A DNA stretch of 58,231 nt from DATDAW01 sp036524675 (GCA_036524675.1 DATDBU010000075.1:1-58231); one strand, 5' to 3'; numbered from the stretch's first letter, positions 16,686 through 25,720 are shown. The notes: generated from the letters alone by a model not told the origin. Made by a program: numbers and translations.

Positions 16686-19600
16686 ATGTCCATCCACGTC
16701 GCCCTAAAACACCGCACCACCTATTTGTACGACCGGCCCGTTTCGATGGGCCCGCAAGTGATCCGGCTTCGGCCGGCGCCCCACTGCCGCACGCCGATTC
16801 TGAGTTACTCGATTAAGATCCATCCCGAGGAAAAATTTGTAAACTGGCAGCAGGATCCGTTCAGTAATTATCTGGCGCGAGTCATGGTGCCTGAAAAGAC
16901 GGAGAAGTTCGAGGTCGACATCGAGGTCGTGGCTCAGATGGCGGTTTACAATCCGTTCGACTTCTTTCTTGAACCTGCAGCGGAAAAATTTCCATTTACG
17001 TACGAACCGGCGTTGGCTCACGACCTCGCGCCTTATTTGAAGTGCGAAGCCTCCGGCGCCTTATTTGACAGTTACTTCGCATCGATTCCGAAGGGCGAGC
17101 AGCGGACCATCGATTTCCTGGTCGCGCTCAACCAGCAGATCCAGGGTGACGTCGATTATCTGATCCGCATGGAGCCGGGTGTCCAGGAACCGGAATTCAC
17201 GCTCGAAAGACATTCCGGCTCGTGTCGCGACTCTGCATGGTTGTTCTGCAATTTGCTGCGTCGCTGCGGCCTCGCCTCCCGTTTTGTTTCCGGGTACCTC
17301 ATTCAGCTGAAGTCCGATGTGAAAGCGCTCGACGGCCCCTCCGGGACCGAAGTGGATTTCACGGATTTGCATGCGTGGACAGAAGTGTTTTTGCCGGGCG
17401 CAGGCTGGGTCGGATTCGATGCAACGTCGGGTCTGCTCGCTGGCGAAGGACACATTCCGCTGGCCTGCACGCCGGAACCGTCAACGGCCGCGCCGATCAC
17501 CGGGACGACGTCCGAGTGTAAGACGGAGTTCGAATTCGAAATGTCCGTCACGCGCATTTACGAATCGCCGCGTGTCACCAAACCCTACACGGAAGAACAA
17601 TGGGCCGCGATCCTGGCCTTGGGCGACCGCGTGGACGAACATCTGAAAGAAGGTGACGTCCGGCTGACGATGGGCGGCGAGCCGACGTTTGTTTCGATCG
17701 ACGACATGGATGGCGCGGAGTGGAATGCCGAGGCAATGGGCCCGATGAAACGCGGGCTTGCGGATTCCCTGTTGCGGAAATTGCAGAAACGTTTCGCGCC
17801 GGGCGCCCTGCTGCATCATGGCCAGGGGAAATGGTATCCCGGAGAACAACTGCCGCGTTGGGCATTCGGCTGTTTCTGGCGCAAAGACGGAGTGCCGATC
17901 TGGGAAGATCACAAGTTGATTGCCGACGAGAACGCGAACTACGGCGTGAGCGATGTGGATTCGATGCGTTTTCTCGAGGCGCTTGCGCGCCGGCTCGAGG
18001 TCGATCCGCGGTTCATCCTCCCGGCTTACGAAGATGCCTGGTACTACATGTGGAAAGAGCGGCGGCTTCCGACGAATGTGGATCCGCTGAAGTCGAACTT
18101 GAAGGATGAACAGGAACGCGCCCGCATCGCCCGAGTGTTCGAGCAGGGGTTGAACAAAGTCGTCGGCCACGTCTTGCCGATTCGCTACAATGGCGGCTGG
18201 CAGAGTGGCGCGTGGTTTCTGCGGCCTGAAACGCTGTATTTGATTCCTGGCGATTCGCCGATTGGCTTCCGCCTCCCAATTGATTCCATCCCGTGGGTCA
18301 AAGAATCCGAGTATCCCTGGATTTACGAACCGGATCCGACTGCGCAGCGCTCGCTTTTGCCGGCGCGTCCGGAAAGGAAGAGGCAGGCATTTCAGGATAC
18401 CGGACGTCTCACCGAGGAATACGTCCGATTCGTGCAAAGAGGCAACCAGCGAGGCTTCCGCCCGCAGGGCGTCCCTGGCAGCGGGTTCGAAATTCCGGCC
18501 GGTGCGGGCGCAGCAGGCGGGCTTCCTGACGAAGTCCTTCGCAGGCGCGCTGGACTACTTCCGGAAGGGCTGCCCCCGTGGACTGCGCCGCTTCGGGGAG
18601 AATCCGCGCCATGGATTGTCCGAACCGCGATGGCCATCGAGGCGCGCGACGGCAAGCTGTGCGTTTTCATGCCGCCCACGCAAACGCTGGAGGAATATCT
18701 CGACCTCACAGCCGCCATCGAAGAAACGGCGGACTATTTGCAATTGCCAGTGATGCTCGAAGGATATCCGCCTCCTGGCGACCCCCGGCTCAACGCGATC
18801 AAAGTCACTCCCGACCCCGGGGTTATCGAGGTAAACACCCATCCGGCACATTCGTGGCAGGAAATGGTGGACATTACCGAAGGACTCTACGAGGACGCAT
18901 ATCAATCCCGGCTCGGCACCGAGAAATTCATGGTGGATGGTCGCCACACCGGCACCGGCGGTGGCAATCACATCGTCATCGGTGGTTCGACACCGTCGGA
19001 CAGTCCGATTTTGCGACGGCCCGATGTGCTGCGCAGTCTGATCAACTACTGGCACAATCACCCGTCGCTTTCCTACCTGTTCTCCGGTCTGTTCATTGGA
19101 CCGACCTGCCAAAGCCCTCGCGTGGACGAAGCGCGCAACGACGCGCTTTACGAGTTGGAGATAGCCTTCAATCAAATCCCGGATGGAGGCAATGTTCCGC
19201 CTTGGCTCGTGGACCGCATTTTCCGAAACCTCCTTGTCGATGTTACCGGCAACACGCACCGATCCGAATTCTGCATCGACAAGCTGTACTCTCCGGGAGG
19301 CGGCTCGGGCCGTCAGGGTCTGCTGGAAATGCGCGCCTTCGAAATGCCGCCGCACGCGCGCATGAGTCTCACGCAGCAACTACTGCTCCGTGCACTCGTG
19401 GGCGAGTTTTGGGAAAACCCGTACCGGCAGCCGCTCGTGCCTTGGGGCACCGAGCTGCACGACCGCTTCCTGCTGCCGCATTTCGTGTGGCAGGACTTCG
19501 GAGACGTCATCGGCGATTTGCAGGAAGCCGGCTACGAATTCGATCCGGCGTGGTTTGCACCGCACCAGGAATTCCGGTTCCCGCTTATCGGCGAAGCCAG

Positions 19601-20129
19601 TTACCGCGAATTGCAGCTGGAAGTTCGCAACGCTCTCGAGCCATGGCACGTCCTTGGTGAGGAAGGCTATGTGGGTGGGACTGTACGTTACGTGGATTCG
19701 TCTTTGGAGCGCGTCCAGGTTAAGGCCACCGGCATGGTAGGTCCGCGTTATCGCATTCTCTGCAATAGGATTCCCGTGCCGATGCATAACACCGGCAATA
19801 TTGGCGAATACGTTGCTGGCATCCGTTACCGTGCGTGGCAGCCACCGGAGGCGCTCCAGCCGACGATCGGCGTCCACAGCCCGCTCGTTATCGACATTTA
19901 CGATACCTGGAGCGGTAAAACTGTTGCCGGATGCACGTATCATGTCTCGCACCCGGGTGGACGCAGCCATGACACGTTTCCGATTAACTCGTACGAAGCC
20001 GAGAGTCGTCGTCTCGCCCGGTTCTTCCCATTCGGCCACACGCCCGGGCGTTTTCAGGCGCCGCCGCTTCAGAAATCGGAAGAGTTCCCATTCACGCTGG
20101 ATTTGCGCATGCATTCGAAGGGCATTTAG
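16686..20129 (+). CDS. Transglutaminase-like peptidase fused to DUF2126 putative amidoligase
   Basis: A very large two-part enzyme of 1147 residues. Residues 1-about 290 are a bacterial transglutaminase/cysteine-protease domain with a complete triad: Cys180 in GSCRDSAWL, His229 in LHAWTEVF and Asp245 in GFDATSG. The remainder corresponds to DUF2126, described as a putative amidoligase, with motifs LTMGGEPTFVSIDD, GKWYPGEQLPRW, TGTGGGNHIVIGG and HRSEFCIDKL. ATG 16686 begins the domain (MSIHVALKHRTTYLYDRP). It is the first gene of a five-gene plus-strand run. The family is predicted to form or trim peptide amide bonds, but no substrate is known to me. Confidence 0.88.
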   Translation: MSIHVALKHRTTYLYDRPVSMGPQVIRLRPAPHCRTPILSYSIKIHPEEKFVNWQQDPFSNYLARVMVPEKTEKFEVDIEVVAQMAVYNPFDFFLEPAAEKFPFTYEPALAHDLAPYLKCEASGALFDSYFASIPKGEQRTIDFLVALNQQIQGDVDYLIRMEPGVQEPEFTLERHSGSCRDSAWLFCNLLRRCGLASRFVSGYLIQLKSDVKALDGPSGTEVDFTDLHAWTEVFLPGAGWVGFDATSGLLAGEGHIPLACTPEPSTAAPITGTTSECKTEFEFEMSVTRIYESPRVTKPYTEEQWAAILALGDRVDEHLKEGDVRLTMGGEPTFVSIDDMDGAEWNAEAMGPMKRGLADSLLRKLQKRFAPGALLHHGQGKWYPGEQLPRWAFGCFWRKDGVPIWEDHKLIADENANYGVSDVDSMRFLEALARRLEVDPRFILPAYEDAWYYMWKERRLPTNVDPLKSNLKDEQERARIARVFEQGLNKVVGHVLPIRYNGGWQSGAWFLRPETLYLIPGDSPIGFRLPIDSIPWVKESEYPWIYEPDPTAQRSLLPARPERKRQAFQDTGRLTEEYVRFVQRGNQRGFRPQGVPGSGFEIPAGAGAAGGLPDEVLRRRAGLLPEGLPPWTAPLRGESAPWIVRTAMAIEARDGKLCVFMPPTQTLEEYLDLTAAIEETADYLQLPVMLEGYPPPGDPRLNAIKVTPDPGVIEVNTHPAHSWQEMVDITEGLYEDAYQSRLGTEKFMVDGRHTGTGGGNHIVIGGSTPSDSPILRRPDVLRSLINYWHNHPSLSYLFSGLFIGPTCQSPRVDEARNDALYELEIAFNQIPDGGNVPPWLVDRIFRNLLVDVTGNTHRSEFCIDKLYSPGGGSGRQGLLEMRAFEMPPHARMSLTQQLLLRALVGEFWENPYRQPLVPWGTELHDRFLLPHFVWQDFGDVIGDLQEAGYEFDPAWFAPHQEFRFPLIGEASYRELQLEVRNALEPWHVLGEEGYVGGTVRYVDSSLERVQVKATGMVGPRYRILCNRIPVPMHNTGNIGEYVAGIRYRAWQPPEALQPTIGVHSPLVIDIYDTWSGKTVAGCTYHVSHPGGRSHDTFPINSYEAESRRLARFFPFGHTPGRFQAPPLQKSEEFPFTLDLRMHSKGI

Positions 20130-20138
20130 CTTGGGGAC

Positions 20139-22664
20139 ATGTCCGTAACGGCGAGCACCATGGGCGCTGCGATAGGGCCGCAGTCCTTCTTGCCGCCGCT
20201 GGGTTATCAGCGGCGGCAGAGCACCTCGTCGGTCCTTTACGATGAATTTCTGTCGGCGGACGGCAGCGTGCGGCCGCATTGGGGGGAGATTGGCGCGTAT
20301 TTCGCCAAGCTCGGTCCGGACGAAATAACGCGTCGTTGGAATCACGCCCAAAAGATCCTTCGCGACAACGGCGTCGCCAGCAACGCGGGATTGTGGGATG
20401 CCCAAGGGCCGGCCCGCCCTTGGGAGTTGAATCCCATCCCGCTCCGTATTTCGAATGATGAATGGCCGGTCATCGAAGCCGCTGTGCGCCAGCGCGGCCG
20501 GCTCTTGAATGCCATCCTCAATGACCTTTACGCCGAGCAGAAACTTCTCGCCGAAGGACTCATCCCGGCCGCTCTCGTTCTCGCCAATCGGGCCTATCTT
20601 CGCCCGTGTGTTGGCGTACCGGTGCCGCACGATGCCCGGCTGTCCATATACGCGGTCGATCTTGCTCGTTCTCCCGACGGAAAATGGTGGGTCCTCTCGG
20701 ATCGCACCCAGGCGCCTTCGGGCGCCGGATACGCGCTCGAGAATCGCGTCATTATTTCACGCGTTTTTCCCGAGATTTTTCACGACACGCAGATTGCGCG
20801 GTTGGGCGGATTTTTTCGGCAGATGAAAGAGGCGCTGGAAGCGCTTTCGCCCCGTCCCGGTCTGCCTCCCACAGTGGCCTTGCTTACGCCGGGACGCCTG
20901 AATGAGACGTATTTCGAGCAAACCTACCTCGCGCGACAGCTCGATTTCACGCTCGTCGAAGGTCAGGATCTCACCGTCCGCGACAACACCGTTTTCATCC
21001 GGACGCTGCAAGGTTTGCAGAGGGTGGATGTTATCGTGCGGCGCGTGGATGATGATTATTGCGATCCACTGGAGCTGCGCGACGAGTCGTTACTGGGAGT
21101 GCCCGGGCTCATGAGCGCTGTCCGTGCGGGAACGGTTACACTGGCGAACAGTCTGGGCAGCGGTCTCGTGCAATGTCCGGCGCTCGGCGCATTTTTACCG
21201 AAACTCAGTGAGCGATTGCTCGGGGAAAAGCTTCTCATGCCCTCAGTCGCAACGTGGTGGTGCGGACAGCCTGCGGCCTACTCGTACGTTCTCAACAACC
21301 TGTATGGTCTTGCGGTCCATCCCGCTTTCGGTTTTCCGGGTGAATACCCTGCAAAAGACGCGAGCCCTGAGGCCATCCGCGACGCCATTTGCAATCAACC
21401 CGAGCTTTTCGCCGCGCAGGAGTTCGTGCGTCTCTCGCAGTGTCCCGACTTCAATGACGGCCAGCTGGAGGCGCGCTCCGTGGTAATGCGCGTTTTTGCC
21501 GTCAGGCGAGGGGACGACTACGTGGTCATGCCGGGCGGTCTCACGCGGGTGGCTCAGGAGGAGTTCAGCGATGACGTACTTTTTCTTAGTGCGGGCGGCA
21601 CCAAAGATACCTGGGTCGATTTCGCCGAAAAACGGGATGCCGTGGCTCCGCCCCAGTCCGTTTCCTCTGGCCAATTACGGCGTGCCAGCCCCAGCCTCAC
21701 GAGCCGGACGGCTGATGATCTGTTCTGGCTGGGGCGCTATGCCGAACGCGCCGAATTCAGCGCCCGAATGGTTCGTACCACTTTGGAGGGTCTGGCCAAT
21801 CAGCAGGGTTGGATGACGATTTTTGATTTCGAGCCGGTCATTCGCACGTTTCAACACTTTGGTCAGTTTTTTCCGCCCGTGCTGGCTGAGGATGATCATT
21901 CCCTGCTCGAACGGGAGATTATTAAGCAAATGCTGGACCGGACCAAACCCGGCAGTCTGGTTTCCATCATTGCCCATTTGGAAGACATCATCACGTCGGT
22001 TCGTGACCAGGTTACCGCCGATACATGGCGCATCGTCCATCAGCTTTCCGATGTGCTCCCGGCAGCCGACGAAGCGAATGAAGGCATTGAGTTAAATCTG
22101 AACACTGTCATTCTCCACCTCTCCGCGCTGAATGGTGTTCTCACGGAAAATATGACACATGGCAACGGGTGGCGCTTTCTGGAACTCGGGCGTCGCATTG
22201 AGCGCTCCTCCTATAGTGCGCGGCTCGTCATTGAGTCCCTGGTCAGCCAGGGCGGGAGCGCATCGGCGCGTTTTGACGTGTTGCTGGAGGTGTTCGACGC
22301 TCTCATCACCTATCGGCAGAAATATACGGTCGTCCATCGTGAGCCGGTCCTGGATTTGCTCGTTTGCGACGAGTCGAACCCGCGATCGCTGGCCAGCCAG
22401 CTTGCTTTGCTGCTCGACGATTTGATGCGTCTTCCCCGTGAAGCGGGCGAAGGGTACAAGCTCCCTGAGGAGCGTCTCGTTCTGCGAGTCTTGAGCGATG
22501 TACGATTGCTCGATGTCGCTAAACTGAACCCGAACGCCATTCCCCCGGTGGAAAGAACCATGCTGGATCTTTCCGAGCACATCACCCGCCGTTTCTTTAC
22601 CCACCTGCAAACGTCGTCGGTCGGCCGCGATATCGCCATGCCTAATCTGCCCGACAGTATATGA
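20139..22664 (+). CDS. Circularly permuted ATP-grasp ligase fused to alpha-E domain
   Basis: The 841-residue protein joins two families that are often separate genes. Residues about 30-500 are the circularly permuted ATP-grasp type 2 region (formerly DUF404/DUF407), with YDEFLSADGSVRPHW, DLARSPDGKWWVLSDRTQAPSGAGYALENR and GGLTRVA. Residues about 515-835 are the all-helical alpha-E domain (SRTADDLFWLGRYAERAEFSAR). ATP-grasp enzymes of this type are predicted to ligate a carboxyl to an amine. The gene starts 9 bases after the DUF2126 gene. Its end (ATGA at 22661-22664) overlaps the start of the second transglutaminase gene. Confidence 0.88.
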   Translation: MSVTASTMGAAIGPQSFLPPLGYQRRQSTSSVLYDEFLSADGSVRPHWGEIGAYFAKLGPDEITRRWNHAQKILRDNGVASNAGLWDAQGPARPWELNPIPLRISNDEWPVIEAAVRQRGRLLNAILNDLYAEQKLLAEGLIPAALVLANRAYLRPCVGVPVPHDARLSIYAVDLARSPDGKWWVLSDRTQAPSGAGYALENRVIISRVFPEIFHDTQIARLGGFFRQMKEALEALSPRPGLPPTVALLTPGRLNETYFEQTYLARQLDFTLVEGQDLTVRDNTVFIRTLQGLQRVDVIVRRVDDDYCDPLELRDESLLGVPGLMSAVRAGTVTLANSLGSGLVQCPALGAFLPKLSERLLGEKLLMPSVATWWCGQPAAYSYVLNNLYGLAVHPAFGFPGEYPAKDASPEAIRDAICNQPELFAAQEFVRLSQCPDFNDGQLEARSVVMRVFAVRRGDDYVVMPGGLTRVAQEEFSDDVLFLSAGGTKDTWVDFAEKRDAVAPPQSVSSGQLRRASPSLTSRTADDLFWLGRYAERAEFSARMVRTTLEGLANQQGWMTIFDFEPVIRTFQHFGQFFPPVLAEDDHSLLEREIIKQMLDRTKPGSLVSIIAHLEDIITSVRDQVTADTWRIVHQLSDVLPAADEANEGIELNLNTVILHLSALNGVLTENMTHGNGWRFLELGRRIERSSYSARLVIESLVSQGGSASARFDVLLEVFDALITYRQKYTVVHREPVLDLLVCDESNPRSLASQLALLLDDLMRLPREAGEGYKLPEERLVLRVLSDVRLLDVAKLNPNAIPPVERTMLDLSEHITRRFFTHLQTSSVGRDIAMPNLPDSI

Positions 22665-23527
22665 TCCTGGACGTTTATCACTGGACGGAGTACCGCTACG
22701 CTGAGCGCGTGCCCCTTTCACAGCATTTGATGCACATGCAACCGCGCGATCTGGACCATCAAAAGGTCATTTCGTCGCGCTTCGAATTTGTCCCGCAACC
22801 GGCAACTGTTACTCAGCGGATCGATTATTTCGGAAACCGTGTCACCGAGTTTTTCATCGACCAAAACCACGTCGGTCTTCACGTCAAATGCTTTAGCCGG
22901 GTCGAAACCCAACGGCGCGATGTGCCGGCTGCCGACAAAACACCGCCATGGGACGAAGTAGCTTCCGGCCTCCTGGCCACTACCGACCCCGACCCGCGTG
23001 CTTTTATTTACCCATCCGGATATGCGCCCTACCTCGATGGTCTGCGCGAGTGGGCCACGGAGAGTTTTCCGAGTGGACGCCCCATTCTTGCCGGGGCCGT
23101 TGATCTCACGGCGCGAATTTCTAACGACTTCGTCTTCGACAATTTGGCCACGACCGTTGCCACCCCTCTGAGTGAAGTATTCGCCAACCGGCGCGGGGTG
23201 TGTCAGGACTTCGCCCACCTGCAAATCTCCTGCCTGCGCTCCCTCGGTCTCGCTGCCCGTTATACAAGCGGCTACCTGCGCACGCATCCGCGTCCCGGCC
23301 GCCGGCATGTATTCGGCGCCGACGCCTCGCACGCGTGGGTTTCGCTTTATTGCCCTGGCTACGGTTGGATCGACATCGATCCGACAAACAATCGGCTTAT
23401 CACTGAAGAATATGTGACGGTCGGTTGGGGACGCGATTACGGAGATGTGAGTCTTATCCGGGGCGTCCTCGGAGGTGGCGGATCGCACTCGCTGTATTTC
23501 TCGGTAAACGTCGAGGAGGTGTTGTGA
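22661..23527 (+). CDS. Transglutaminase-like cysteine peptidase (second copy)
   Basis: A 288-residue protein with the N-terminal beta domain typical of bacterial transglutaminase-like proteins (YHWTEYRYAERVPLSQHLMHMQPR) and a complete catalytic triad: Cys181 in RGVCQDFAHL, His224 in ASHAWVSLY and Asp240 in IDIDPTNN. It overlaps the ATP-grasp/alpha-E gene by 4 bases upstream and the NIF3 gene by 4 bases downstream, so all are probably translated as a coupled set. Together with the two upstream genes it forms the conserved peptide-ligation/processing set. There is no signal peptide, so it should act in the cytoplasm. Confidence 0.88.
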   Translation: MILDVYHWTEYRYAERVPLSQHLMHMQPRDLDHQKVISSRFEFVPQPATVTQRIDYFGNRVTEFFIDQNHVGLHVKCFSRVETQRRDVPAADKTPPWDEVASGLLATTDPDPRAFIYPSGYAPYLDGLREWATESFPSGRPILAGAVDLTARISNDFVFDNLATTVATPLSEVFANRRGVCQDFAHLQISCLRSLGLAARYTSGYLRTHPRPGRRHVFGADASHAWVSLYCPGYGWIDIDPTNNRLITEEYVTVGWGRDYGDVSLIRGVLGGGGSHSLYFSVNVEEVL

Positions 23528-24279
23528 ATCTGCCGATCATCACCGCTTTTCTCGACCAATATCTCCGTATTCGGGAAATCGCTGACTGGCCGGGAGCAAT
23601 GAATGGGCTGCAGCTGGAAAATGGCGGAACCGTCACCAAAATAGGCGCCGCTGTGGATTCGACACTCCCTGTGATCGAAGAAGCCATCTCGGAGAACGTT
23701 GATCTCCTGCTCGTTCACCATGGCCTTTTCTGGTCCGGCGCCAAGCCAATTACCCGCGCCAATTATAGAAAACTGAAACTCGCGCTGGACCACAATGTCG
23801 CGGTTTACAGCGCCCACCTTCCCCTCGACCTGCATCCTGAATGCGGCAACAACGCGGTTCTGGCTCGGGAACTCGGCTTTGGAGACAAAACAGAGCCCTT
23901 TTTTTTCGAGAAAGGGCAGCTCATCGGTCTGCGAATCGGAACTAAAATCAGCCGCGTGGAACTGCTGGCGCGCTTGAAGTCGCTGCTGGGCTCGACGCCG
24001 CACATGGCTCCCGGCGGTCCGGAGATCGTCCATGAAATCGGTATTGTTACGGGTGGGGCAGGCGCTGAAATTGCCCGGGCTGCGGCCGAAGGCATCGACA
24101 CTTTTATCACGGGTGAGGGGCCTCACTGGAGTCATGGTGCCGCTGAGGAGCTCGGCGTCAATCTCGTCTACGGAGGTCACTACGCCACGGAAACATTCGG
24201 CGTGAAGGCGCTGGCGTCACGGATCTACGAAGAGTTTTCCATTCCGTGGACGTTCATTGATCATCCGACGGGGCTGTAG
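23524..24279 (+). CDS. NIF3-family dinuclear metal-centre protein
   Basis: NIF3/YbgI proteins bind two metals in a toroidal hexamer; their physiological reaction is not established (GTP cyclohydrolase-like folds, possible phosphatase or hydrolase). From GTG 23524 the product is 251 residues. It shows the metal-site motifs VHHGLFW (His65-His66), SAHLPLDLHPECGNN and the C-terminal GGHYATETFG. The GTG is embedded in the preceding TGA stop (GTGA). It is preceded by a strong GAGGAGG ribosome site, which decides the start over the longer open frame from 23425. Confidence 0.9.
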   Translation: MNLPIITAFLDQYLRIREIADWPGAMNGLQLENGGTVTKIGAAVDSTLPVIEEAISENVDLLLVHHGLFWSGAKPITRANYRKLKLALDHNVAVYSAHLPLDLHPECGNNAVLARELGFGDKTEPFFFEKGQLIGLRIGTKISRVELLARLKSLLGSTPHMAPGGPEIVHEIGIVTGGAGAEIARAAAEGIDTFITGEGPHWSHGAAEELGVNLVYGGHYATETFGVKALASRIYEEFSIPWTFIDHPTGL

Positions 24280-24319
24280 TTCGAGTTGCACCTTCGGGCT
24301 GCTTTGGGAAAGGTTTGGA

Positions 24320-24934
24320 ATGCAGTTCAGCGAACAAACGCCCGGTAACACGATGCTTCCACGCTCATTTTATGAAACGGATCCCCTGGCGGCTGCCCGG
24401 GCGCTTATCGGCTGTGAACTCGTCTGGGGCGGGTGCCGTGGACTCATCGTCGAGACGGAAGCCTATGCGGAGTTTGGAGATGAAGCTTGTCACACCTTTT
24501 CTCGGAAATCGTCACGTGAATTTGTCGCTATCAACCCGCCGGGAACTGCCTATGTCTATCTTAACTACGGCATGTATTTCCTCTTTAACGTGCTCGTTAA
24601 GAGCGCCGCCGGTAATGGCTTTGTCCTGGTTCGCGCCGTGCAACCTACTCATGGCATCGAGCTGATGTGTCAACGTCGCGGACTTAACAAACTCCACAGC
24701 CTTTGCTCGGGTCCAGGAAAGCTTACAATCGCTTTCGATATTTTACGTCACCACCACGGAATTGACCTCTGCGCTGATGTTACCCAATCCGTCCATGCCA
24801 GCCCAGCCGTTTTGCCCATCGAGACCGATATCCGCGTAGGCATCACACGCTCGGCGGAATTCCCCTGGCGTTTTCTACATCAAGATTCCCGTTTCATTAG
24901 CGCCCGGCGTCAAACGAAGCTTCCAGTTCTCTAG
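24320..24934 (+). CDS. DNA-3-methyladenine glycosylase, AAG/MPG type
   Basis: This excises alkylated purines in base-excision repair. The 204-residue product has the AAG-family run: LPRSFYETDPLAAARALIGCELV, the catalytic-region motif IVETEAYAEFGDEACHTFSRKSSRE, AYVYLNYGMYFLFNVLV, CSGPGKLTIAF and a final domain with TDIRVGITRS. ATG 24320 sits after a GGGAAAGG ribosome site; an internal ATG at 24353 and an extension to 24257 are less likely. It follows the NIF3 gene by 40 bases on the same strand. It is a different fold from the Tag enzyme encoded at 29203-29772. Confidence 0.92.
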   Translation: MQFSEQTPGNTMLPRSFYETDPLAAARALIGCELVWGGCRGLIVETEAYAEFGDEACHTFSRKSSREFVAINPPGTAYVYLNYGMYFLFNVLVKSAAGNGFVLVRAVQPTHGIELMCQRRGLNKLHSLCSGPGKLTIAFDILRHHHGIDLCADVTQSVHASPAVLPIETDIRVGITRSAEFPWRFLHQDSRFISARRQTKLPVL

Positions 24935-24944
24935 CCCTTCTGCC

Positions 24945-24983
24945 TTTAAAAGACCGGAGCCGCCCCATCCAGGACGGCTCCGG
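24945..24983 (-). terminator. Terminator hairpin for the small lipoprotein gene, possibly bidirectional
   Basis: The arms CCGGAGCCG (24953-24961) and CGGCTCCGG (24975-24983) form a 9-bp GC stem with a short loop. Read on the minus strand it is followed by TCTTTT, a good intrinsic terminator 20 bases after the lipoprotein stop. The plus-strand AAG gene ends just before it, so the hairpin could also serve that gene, but without a clear T-run. Confidence 0.75.
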
Positions 24984-25003
24984 CGAAATCAACGGGGTGC
25001 GAT

Positions 25004-25126
25004 TTACTTCGACATGCCAGTGCTCGCGGGAGCTGGTGCTGGTGCCGGTTCTTTCTTAGCACAGGCGCCGAGGCCGATCGCGGCTGTAGCGATCGCAACA
25101 GCTGCCAGAATTTTGACAAATTTCAT
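25004..25126 (-). CDS. Small Pro-Ala-rich lipoprotein (40 residues)
   Basis: A very short gene that standard length cut-offs miss. It encodes MKFVKILAAVAIATAAIGLG followed by ACAKKE and a PAPAPAPASTGMSK tail. The leader has a Lys-containing n-region, a hydrophobic core and a lipobox (LGAC, Cys22), so the mature product would be an 18-19-residue acylated peptide. An AGGAGG ribosome site lies about 12 bases upstream of the ATG, and a strong terminator follows. Size and form resemble the small entericidin-type or spacer lipoproteins of Gram-negative bacteria, but there is no sequence identity to claim. Confidence 0.75.
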   Translation of the reverse strand: MKFVKILAAVAIATAAIGLGACAKKEPAPAPAPASTGMSK

Positions 25127-25264
25127 CTTTAGTTTTCCCCTCCTTTCTTAGCGGGTTGCTGATTGCGCTTTTAAGGCGACGCTCTGCCGCTGACAACTTT
25201 TAATTCGTTTTCTTTGTGGGTGAGGCGCGTGTCGTTGAAATCAGTGACGAGTGCCGGGAGAGAC

Positions 25265-25720
25265 TCACCGGATGGTCACAGGTGTCCCGGTTTCCGCCAA
25301 CTCAAACAGATCGACAATGGCCGTGTTCGCGAGCCGGATACAGCCATGGCTCACCGGTGTGCCGAGCCGGGCTTCGTCGTTGGTGCCGTGAATGTAAATG
25401 TAACGGCCTTTGGTATTTGCGTTTGAAGGATCGACCCCGTCCAACCATAGAATCCGGGATGTAATTTGATCCTCAGACCTGCGTGCGTCCGCCATTTCTC
25501 CAGTTGCAATCCGGCTGCGAAATACCATTCCCTCGGGCTCGCCGGCACCAATTTTTTCCGAGACAACAAATTTCCCAGGAGGCGTTTTCAGGCTTCCTGG
25601 CTCACAGCCCAAACCTCGGAATGCAGTAGAAACTGGCGTCGAAAGCACGATTTTGTAATCTTCAAAAACGTCCAGGCGTTGACGCGATACGTTGATTTCG
25701 ATCCGACGGGTTTTCGTCAT
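25265..25720 (-). CDS. L,D-transpeptidase catalytic domain (YkuD) without signal peptide
   Basis: The 151-residue product is almost only a YkuD domain. It starts IEINVSRQRLDVFED, contains TPPGKFVVSEKIGAGEP, ITSRILWLDG, YIYIHGTND and the active-site motif SHGCIRL with the catalytic Cys and His. L,D-transpeptidases crosslink peptidoglycan or attach lipoproteins in the periplasm. No export signal is visible: the ORF begins MTKTRRIEIN and nothing hydrophobic precedes it. Either the start lies in sequence I misjudge, or export uses another route, or the protein acts otherwise. It is divergent from pyrD (61 bases). Confidence 0.85.
   Translation of the reverse strand: MTKTRRIEINVSRQRLDVFEDYKIVLSTPVSTAFRGLGCEPGSLKTPPGKFVVSEKIGAGEPEGMVFRSRIATGEMADARRSEDQITSRILWLDGVDPSNANTKGRYIYIHGTNDEARLGTPVSHGCIRLANTAIVDLFELAETGTPVTIR

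Noticed and set aside
16387..16707. 106-codon plus-strand frame upstream of the amidoligase gene
   Set aside because: No ribosome site or family match; its end overlaps the true start at 16686.
19380..20630. 416-codon minus-strand open frame across the DUF2126/ATP-grasp junction
   Set aside because: It crosses two real genes on the opposite strand and shows no motifs.
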